Origin: Acidobacteriota bacterium
Lineage (GTDB): Bacteria > Acidobacteriota > Blastocatellia > Pyrinomonadales > Pyrinomonadaceae
Reading direction: 5' to 3'
Assembly (NCBI GenBank): GCA_016700175.1
Contig: CP065003.1
Span: 3,358,001-3,422,000, forward strand
DNA length: 64,000 nucleotides
How positions within the stretch are numbered: the first letter of the stretch is position 1; every line of letters starts with the position of its first letter. The notes beneath the pieces were generated by a model. That model ran no database searches, was not told the origin of the DNA, and worked only from the letters and a program-made list of their open reading frames with translations. Made by a program: the position numbers and the translations under genes. This document shows positions 42,963 through 49,700 of this stretch, in pieces.

Positions 42963-43655
42963 TCAGATGAAACGTCCTCTTGATGGCTGGTAGACGCCGG
43001 TGAGGAAGGGATTCGAGGTCCTTTCCCTGCCGATCGTTGTTTCGGGGCCGTGGCCGGAATAGACCGTGAAGTCGTCGCCCAGCGCGACGATCTTGTTGTT
43101 GATCGAATCCATAAGCTCGTCGTACGAGCCGCCCGGAAGGTCGGTCCGGCCGATCGAATTCTCGAACAGGCAGTCTCCCACGAACACCTTCTTCTCGGTT
43201 TCTTCAGCGAGGACGACGTGGCCTTTCGTATGGCCGGGGCAGTGCAGGACCTTGAACCGTAGCTCGCCCACCTCGTAGATCTCGCCGTCCTTCCAGTATC
43301 TGGTGATCTTCGGCGGCTCGCCGTAGTCCATTTTCAAAGGCTTCAGCTGCGCCTGCGGGATTCCCATCATCAGCGGCTGAAGCGGGAGATTCAGATACAT
43401 TTCCTCGTCGCCTTTGTGGATGATGACATCGGCTTCCGGATATTTTTTGTGCAGCGCAAGCGTCCCGCCTACGTGATCGAGATGAGCGTGGGTAAGCGCG
43501 ATCGCCTGGAGCCTGTAGCCGTTATCGTTGATGAAGGAGACGATGTCGTCGCATTCCTCGCCCGGATCGATGCAGATCGCCTTGCCGGTCCTCTCGCATG
43601 CGACGACGCGTGTGTTTTGCTGAAACGGTGTGATTGTGAACTTCTTAATGATCAT
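42963..43655 (-). CDS. Glyoxalase II-like MBL-fold hydrolase (YcbL type)
   Basis: The 230-residue cytoplasmic protein carries the HxHxDH motif at 56-61 (HAHLDH), followed by HCPGHTKGH, the DCLFENSIGRTDLPGG bridging-Asp segment and a final YSGHGPET. This set is typical of short glyoxalase II-like thioester hydrolases (YcbL group), which lack the C-terminal glutathione-binding domain of GloB. It is convergent with the DUF4214 gene, leaving only 6 nt between them. Confidence 0.92.
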   Translation of the reverse strand: MIIKKFTITPFQQNTRVVACERTGKAICIDPGEECDDIVSFINDNGYRLQAIALTHAHLDHVGGTLALHKKYPEADVIIHKGDEEMYLNLPLQPLMMGIPQAQLKPLKMDYGEPPKITRYWKDGEIYEVGELRFKVLHCPGHTKGHVVLAEETEKKVFVGDCLFENSIGRTDLPGGSYDELMDSINNKIVALGDDFTVYSGHGPETTIGRERTSNPFLTGVYQPSRGRFI

Positions 43656-43664
43656 AAGAGATTT

Positions 43665-43763
43665 GAACCGCGGGGATCGCAGAGAGCGCGGAGAGGTCTA
43701 TTCGAGATCGTCCTCAAACGCCGATTTTCCTCCCTCTGCGTGCTCTGCGCCCTCTGAGGTTGA
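43665..43763. repeat. Family K inverted repeat overlapping a gene end
   Basis: Left arm AACCGCGGGGATCGCAGAG and right arm CTCTGCGCCCTCTGAGGTT face each other across about 40 bp. The right half lies inside the 3' end of the next gene. Confidence 0.65.
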
Positions 43764-44096
43764 GAATCTTTCAAGAAAAGGCTCGATGTCGAAATCCGTC
43801 TCCCGGCGGTCCCTCAGCACGTGCCTGATCGCCTTTCTGTAGGTCTCAGCATCCGGAACGCCCGTAAAACAAGGCGTCTCGAGCTCGGACAGGCTCAGGT
43901 AGCTTATCAGTACGCTAAGGAGCATCCAGAGGAGTATCTCCTCGTCCGTGCCGATCGGGTTGTGAAGGATGATCTTCTCGCGGTCCCGCTTGATCCCTTC
44001 GCATATTTGAGCAAAACGTTCTTCCGATACCTTCTCCACAACAGCATTTAACAGGACAGGAAAAATTATCTCAAACGCGGCGCAAGCGACAGGCAC
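43698..44096 (-). CDS. Conserved-looking hypothetical cytoplasmic protein
   Basis: I do not recognise a family. The frame allows 132 residues; an internal GTG giving VEKVSEERFAQICEG... may be the true start. The body has a helical region DEEILLWMLLSVLISYLSLSE and a DAETYRKAIRHVLRDR helix. The last 20 residues (SEGAEHAEGGKSAFEDDLE) are encoded by the right arm of a family K repeat, so the original C-terminus has probably been replaced or extended by repeat sequence. Upstream of the MBL gene on the same strand. Confidence 0.5.
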   Translation of the reverse strand: MPVACAAFEIIFPVLLNAVVEKVSEERFAQICEGIKRDREKIILHNPIGTDEEILLWMLLSVLISYLSLSELETPCFTGVPDAETYRKAIRHVLRDRRETDFDIEPFLERFSTSEGAEHAEGGKSAFEDDLE

Positions 44097-44195
44097 GCAT
44101 CCGTTAACGGGCCTGATACGAAAACAGGAATGATTTTCGCGTTACGAGTTTTGAACAGCTACACGGACAATCTGAAGAGAAGGAGGTCGGAAGCA

Positions 44196-44441
44196 ATGAT
44201 CAGCTTGAAGACAAGTATCGAATCTTCAAACGGAGCAATGGAACGAAGAGTATTCGGTAAACGGATGGGTGTGATCGCCTTGTTGTTCGGCTGCCGCCAT
44301 AAGAACCTGAGCCGCCCGTTCTCGGACGGAAAGGTCGGCTACCGAAGCTGCGTATCCTGCGGCGCCCGGAAACGGTTTGACACCGACACTCTTGTGACGC
44401 ACAGGACCTTCTACTATCCTCCGACCGCCTCCGCAAATTGA
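44196..44441 (+). CDS. Small zinc-ribbon-like protein
   Basis: The protein has 81 residues. ATG 44196 is supported by AGGAGG at 44181-44186; a longer frame upstream has no such signal. The core is LLFGCRHKNLSRPFS ... YRSCVSCGARKRFDTDT, giving C-x-H and C-x2-C-G ligands that could bind one zinc ion. It looks like the short 'CxHxxLSxPF...C..CGA' proteins I associate with Acidobacteriota; no function is known. An intrinsic terminator follows. Confidence 0.75.
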   Translation: MISLKTSIESSNGAMERRVFGKRMGVIALLFGCRHKNLSRPFSDGKVGYRSCVSCGARKRFDTDTLVTHRTFYYPPTASAN

Positions 44442-44466
44442 GGAGGCGAAAGGATTTGAATCAAAG

Positions 44467-44499
44467 AGGCTGTCTTAAATGGCAGTCTTTTTTCTTTTT
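44467..44499 (+). terminator. Intrinsic terminator after the zinc-ribbon gene
   Basis: AGGCTGTC (44467-44474) and GGCAGTCT (44481-44488) pair over 8 bp with two G-U pairs and a 6-nt loop. TTTTTTCTTTTT follows. Confidence 0.8.
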
Positions 44500-45058
44500 A
44501 GGGCTCGAAAGATTCGACCGGCAGGTATTCCGGGGCAATGAGTTGAAAGCTGTCTGGAAGGGTTCAGTGATCGTTTCTTCCGATTCTCGCGGAAGAGCGG
44601 ATGAACGATAGCTCGCAACGATTGAGGCCTGCCGGCTCCGTAGGAGCCAAATGTCCGTAGCACCGGTTCGCGGACGATTATCCCAGCCCCATAGGGGCTG
44701 AATGTTTCTTGAGCAGATTGCGCTCCTTGCGGAGCGCGGATATTTCCGGAGATCGTCCTTCTACAGACATCGGGCTCCTGCGGAGCCGGAGAAGAGCTTC
44801 TTACCAGACAAGAATTTGATAGGGCTCAAAGTTCCCTTGATAGCCAAAGGCCTATCTTCAAGTCAGCCTCACAAGCGGCAGAGACATCCCTTAAAGAGGC
44901 TTCAGCCCCTCAAATCGCCGGCTAAAGCCGGCGAAATAATTTGTGGGCACTTTCATCCCCCCGCTGAAGCGGGGGGCAACTGATGGTTTTCAGACGATGA
45001 AAGAAAGCCCAACCGATACCAAAGAGTTCCTCAAAGTGCTCTTCGGACGGCCCGTTTC
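44500..45058. repeat. Hairpin array (44634-44790) and truncated REP-like block (44896-44982)
   Basis: 44634-44790 is the most complete family H copy. It is bounded by GGCTCCGTAGGAGCC and GGCTCCTGCGGAGCC, with CAGCCCCATAGGGGCTG and GCGCTCCTTGCGGAGCGC inside. 44896-44982 keeps only the right part of the 140-bp block (GCCGGCTAAAGCCGGC and the CCCCCGCTGAAGCGGGGG end). The two families also lie side by side at 22707-23019. No gene is supported. Confidence 0.8.
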
Positions 45059-45520
45059 TTATATCGCCTCTTCGAACATCTGGTAGTCCGTCTCTTCCAT
45101 TCCCATCTTGCGGTAAACATTCTGGGCACCAACATTCCCTTTCTCGACATACAGCCTGAAGCCGAAGACGTCGGCGCGCTTTTTCGCAAGGTCGCGGACG
45201 AATTCGTGGAGCTTGCGATACACGCTCTTTCCCCGGGCCTCCGGGATCACGTAAACGCTTTGTATCCACCAGAACCAGGAATTCCTCCAGTCGCTCCATT
45301 CGTATGTGATCATAAGTCCGCCGGCGATCTCGCCCGCGGCGTTCTCGGCGACGACGTAGAAGCCCTTGCCTCGGTCCTCGAAGACCGCCCGGACCCCGGC
45401 TTTGATCGTCTCGTCGAGCAGTTTCTTCCCCTCGGTTTCGAGCGCCATCGCCTGGTTGAAAGCGACCAGCGAATCGATGTCCTTTTTCTCGGCGATCCTC
45501 ACATTAAGATCTTCTGACAT
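45059..45520 (-). CDS. GNAT family N-acetyltransferase
   Basis: The 153-residue cytoplasmic protein has a single GNAT fold: RIAEKKDIDSLVAFNQAMA at the start, WFWWIQSVYVIPEARGKSVYRKL with the acetyl-CoA pyrophosphate loop (R/Q-x-x-G-x-G/S-like ARGKSV), and EKGNVGAQNVYRKMGM near the end. The acceptor is unknown. AGGAGGG lies upstream. It is divergent from the DHH phosphoesterase gene. Confidence 0.9.
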   Translation of the reverse strand: MSEDLNVRIAEKKDIDSLVAFNQAMALETEGKKLLDETIKAGVRAVFEDRGKGFYVVAENAAGEIAGGLMITYEWSDWRNSWFWWIQSVYVIPEARGKSVYRKLHEFVRDLAKKRADVFGFRLYVEKGNVGAQNVYRKMGMEETDYQMFEEAI

Positions 45521-45599
45521 CTGTTAAACGCCCTCCTTGACGATTGCGTGCCCGGCCTCTACTCTTAAATGTTTGCCCGGACGGGCTTTAGGCAACTGT

Positions 45600-46562
45600 A
45601 TGAGATTACGGATACTTTACCACGGCAATTGTTTCGACGGTGTTTCATCGGCGGCGATATTCAGCAAGTTCTATCGCGAGAAATTGCACAAAGATGTCGA
45701 GATCGCTTATACCCCGACAATGCACCGGGCGGGCAACGCGTTCGATCGCGAGCAGTTCGACGGCGACGAGAACGCGATAGTGGACTTCAAGTACTGCGCC
45801 GACGACCGCCTCACGTGGTGGTTCGACCATCACCAGTCTGCGTTCCTCAGCAAGGAGGACGAGGCTCACTTCCTGGCGGACACTTCGGGCAAGAAGTTTC
45901 TCGATACCGATAGCAAGTCCTGCGCGGAGTTCATCGCCAGGATCGCAAAAGACAAGTTCGGTTTTGAGGACCCGTTTCTCGACGAACTGATCGAATGGGC
46001 TCACATCATCGACGGGGCGCTTTACGAATCGCCCGCGCAGTGCGTCGAACTCCGTTCATCGGCGCTGAAGCTGATGCAGGTGATCGAGACTGAGAAAGAT
46101 CCCAGGTTCATCGAGAAGATAATAGTCGATCTTCAGAGCAAGACGCTCGACGAGGTCGTCGGCAGCGATGAGATACGTGCGAAGCTCGAGCCGATCCTTG
46201 AACGACACTGGGCGACCGTCGAGCTGATAAAGGCACGGGCGGAATATGCGAAAGGCGTCGTCAGCTTTGACCTGACTGACGAGGGCGTCGACGGCTACAA
46301 CAAGTTCATTCCTTACTATTTCTATCCGCAGACGACCTACAATGTCGCGCTCACCCAGAGCGAGTTCCGGACTAAGATCTCGGTCGGCTCGAACCCCTGG
46401 GCTCCAAGGCCCAGAGAGCACAACATCGCCGAGCTGTGCGAGAAGTACGGCGGAGGCGGCCACGCGGTCGTCGGCGCGGTCTCGCTCAAGCCGGATGAGC
46501 TGGAACTGGGCAAGAGGTATATGCGGGAGATCATCGAGGAGCTTCAGTTCGACACGGATTAA
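45600..46562 (+). CDS. DHH-family phosphoesterase
   Basis: The protein has 320 residues from ATG 45600; the frame extends to 45537 without a start signal. N-terminal DHH domain: HGNCFDGVSSAA (H8, D13), VDFKYC and the eponymous WFDHHQS (76-78). C-terminal DHHA1-like glycine-rich motif YGGGGHAVVGAVS near 290-302. Relatives are nanoRNases/pAp phosphatases or RecJ-like nucleases; this first motif lacks one of the usual Asp residues (HGN in place of HxD), so the substrate is unclear. Confidence 0.88.
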   Translation: MRLRILYHGNCFDGVSSAAIFSKFYREKLHKDVEIAYTPTMHRAGNAFDREQFDGDENAIVDFKYCADDRLTWWFDHHQSAFLSKEDEAHFLADTSGKKFLDTDSKSCAEFIARIAKDKFGFEDPFLDELIEWAHIIDGALYESPAQCVELRSSALKLMQVIETEKDPRFIEKIIVDLQSKTLDEVVGSDEIRAKLEPILERHWATVELIKARAEYAKGVVSFDLTDEGVDGYNKFIPYYFYPQTTYNVALTQSEFRTKISVGSNPWAPRPREHNIAELCEKYGGGGHAVVGAVSLKPDELELGKRYMREIIEELQFDTD

Positions 46563-46580
46563 AGAGGGATTAAAGCGGGA

Positions 46581-46722
46581 AACAGGATGGTCAGGATAAA
46601 TAAGATAACTGTTTTCGAGTTCCCGCGTCGCCGTCTTCCCTTGGGCCGTGCTCACTCTTCAAAAGAAACGGCATCACGATCACTCGGGTAGGGCTATCTT
46701 TTCTATCCTGTCGATCTTGTTT
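46581..46722. repeat. MITE-like repeat family G, copy 1
   Basis: The left end AACAGGATGGTCAGGAT with AAGATAAC and the right end CTATCTTTTCTATCCTG with TCGATCTTGTT are inverted copies. The interior differs from other copies. It separates the DHH gene from the convergent A2M gene. Confidence 0.75.
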
Positions 46723-46730
46723 TTTCTCCC

Positions 46731-49700
46731 CTATCTCACTGTGAATTTCAAAGGAGCCACGACAGCCCTCGCCTCGTCGTTGTAGTAATCGTAGGCGACC
46801 GACGCAGGCGTCTGCGCATTGATCCCGTAACGAGGCCTGAAAGAGAAGCTGAATCGTGTTCCTCCCGGCTGCGCCCACATATACACGATCACGCGGTCGG
46901 GAAGCACTTCGTACCGGCTCACGCTCCAGTTCGAGGACAAGGCCCTGTCCAGCGATTCGCGGCTGACTTCCGCTCCGGGCGGGATCCCGATCTCCGCCAG
47001 AAGCATTCCGTAGCCCCGGAAACCGACCCGCTCGGCGCGTACGCTGCACGAAACTTCTTCCATCACCTTCGCGCTTTGTTTGTCGCAGGAGTAGTCCAGC
47101 TCCAGAAGCCTCGAGACCGTCTCGTTGGAGCCGGATTCGATCTCCGCCAGGCCCCCGTCCAGGGCATCCTGCCAGGAAATGTAGTGCGTTCTCACGACCT
47201 GAGCCATCACGGTCGAATCATCGCCGACCGAAACCTCGATCTCATTCGCGCCGTTCGCCAACGCTCCGGTGACGTCCGTTTCGATTACGGGCGCGAGTTC
47301 ATTAGAAGGCGGAAGGGTGAGAGTCCTTACCGCCTTCCCGTTGACCAGGATCGACGCGCTGCGCGCACCTTCGCCTGTACTTCTTTCGAGCGTCGCGAGT
47401 ATGGCGTCGAGGACGTTGATCGTGGTCTGGGTCGAATACCAGACGCCGTAGCGGTCCTTGTTCTTCAAGAGAAACAAAATGCCCTTGTCAACGGCGTCGC
47501 GTTCTTCCCCGGTTTTCGACAGTTTTGCGAGGAGCTGGACGACGAGCGCCGTCGTTTCGAGCCTCCCGGCGGTTCCCCAGCCGTAAAACGGAGTGTTCGT
47601 TTCGAGCTTCCAGTATGCGGCCGCCCCTTCCGGGATCGCCATCTTTCGAAGCGTCGCCGCCGCCGATTCAGCCTCCTCCTTTTGGCCGGCATCAAGAGAG
47701 GCAAGCCCGTAAAGCGCCAGAGCGTACGGCTCGTCGATCTCGGCATTCCGGATCTTCAGGTACGATAGCGCGCGTGCGAGCGAGCGGTCGAGATCCGTCG
47801 GCTCCTTCGCTTCGATGCGGCTCATAGCCAGCGACCGCGCGACGTACGAAGTGGTCATGCGGGTACGCCTTGAGTCCTCCGTTGTATACCATCGGTTGGT
47901 CACTACCCAGCGCCCGTCGCTCTTCTGCTGTGAGAGCAGCCAGTTCTCCGCCTTTCGTACTACGGAAGCGTCAACATCGATCGTCCCGGCGGCGTCTTTC
48001 AGGAACCGCAGCGCATAAGCGGTGAGCGCAAGGTCCTCGGTACCCTCGCTTCCCCAGTAGGTGAATCCGCCGGACGAGACCTGGTAAGCGAGCAGCCGTT
48101 CGTATCCCTTTCGCAGATACTCTTCCGCCTTCGCCCTCAATTGGCTGTTCTTCGGCGCGAGCTTCAGGATCATCAGGTTCGGATAAGTCGACGAGATCGT
48201 CTGTTCGCCGCATCCGTAAGGACGTTTAAGAAGTCCATCCGCCGAATCCGCGACGTTGGCAAGGAGATTAGGATAGATCCGCACACGTGTGTCGAGGCCT
48301 TCGGCCATCGCACTTTCCGGAATATCCGCGCGGAATGTGCCGCTCTCGCTGAACAGCTTCGTCTCCGAGTTTGTGATCTCCCGGCCGTTCGGCCTCACAG
48401 TGACGGGCTTCTCGATCGCGTCGGAATCGCTCGAGGCGATCGCGGTCACCCTCTGCTTGCCGCCATCGACGGCCCGCTCGGCTCGAAAGCCGAAGACGGC
48501 GTTCTCCGAGGCGTTCGAAGGAACCTCTATCCTCTGTTCGTTACCGCCGAGGAACGAGAACCAGTCCGCCCGGTCCATCGTGACGTTCACGGGCTGTTCC
48601 GAAGGCGTGTAGTTCCTTATCTGCACTGGCAGATGGATCTCGTCGCCGGTCGTGAGGAACTTCGGCGGCTCGAGGTCTGCAAAGAACGGCTGGAACGCGG
48701 TGATCTCGTTCTCCGAAACTCCTATCTTCCCGTTCTTCGTCGAGGCGACCGTGTACATCTTCCACGTCGTGATGTTGTCGGCCATTTGGAACTTCAGTTC
48801 GGCGCGGCCCTGTTCGTCGGTGATCACCTCGGGGGCCCAGACAAGCGTCTCGGGGAAGTACTCCCGCAAGCGTGGAGTTTCCATCTGCACTCCTGTTCCG
48901 GGGATCTCCGATCGCACGACCGTGTTCGTGCTCACGCTCGCGTCCGATGTGTCTATCGTCTGCAATCCCTCCAAAGACACTGATACCTCCGCAGATACTC
49001 CCGCGATCTCCATAGTTATGTCTATTTCGGTGTTGCTGTACGCCTTTACTCGGATATCCGAGTAGACCATCTTCTGGAATCCGTCGGCAGTGGCTTCCAG
49101 CCGGTATGCCCCGGTGGGCAGGTTCTCGAGCAGGAAACTGCCCGCATCATCCGAAATGTCCGATCGGCTAATTCCGGCCTCGTCGCTCGACGCCGTCACC
49201 GTCGCTCCCGGGATCACCGCGCCCGTCTGGTCGGTCACCTTTCCGGAGATCGCCCCGCTCGAGCCCGTGTAAGAGATCTTCCTGATCACGCCACTCGACT
49301 TTGCCTGCGAACGTATCCGCTGGATCGTGACCGTAGAAAAAGTGGCGAGCGTGAAGTCATCGCTCCGATATCCTTCGCCATTGCGAATGCCGTCCTGTCC
49401 CGTGCTTCTGATCTCGATAAAGCGGACCTTCTGGGTTACCGGCTTGATGCTAAGCTTTCCGTCGGAAACGGTCTCTTTGTCGGAATATTCCCAGCGCTCG
49501 TAGGTAGTGACGAACACAGGCCGTCCGAATCCGTCGAGGATCGATCCTCTGGGAATCCCGTTCTTCTCAACAAGTTCCCAGAACTCATCTTCGGTCTCCG
49601 GAAATACCCACGCATCGTCGTTTCTCTCTTCGCTCAGGATGGTCGTGATCCTCTGTTCGGTCTCGGAGAAATAATCGATCGCGGAGTAATGCACCTGAAA

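Noticed and set aside
44702..44983. 93-codon ORF in the 44.5-45.0 kb gap
   Set aside because: It runs through a hairpin array and a REP-like block.
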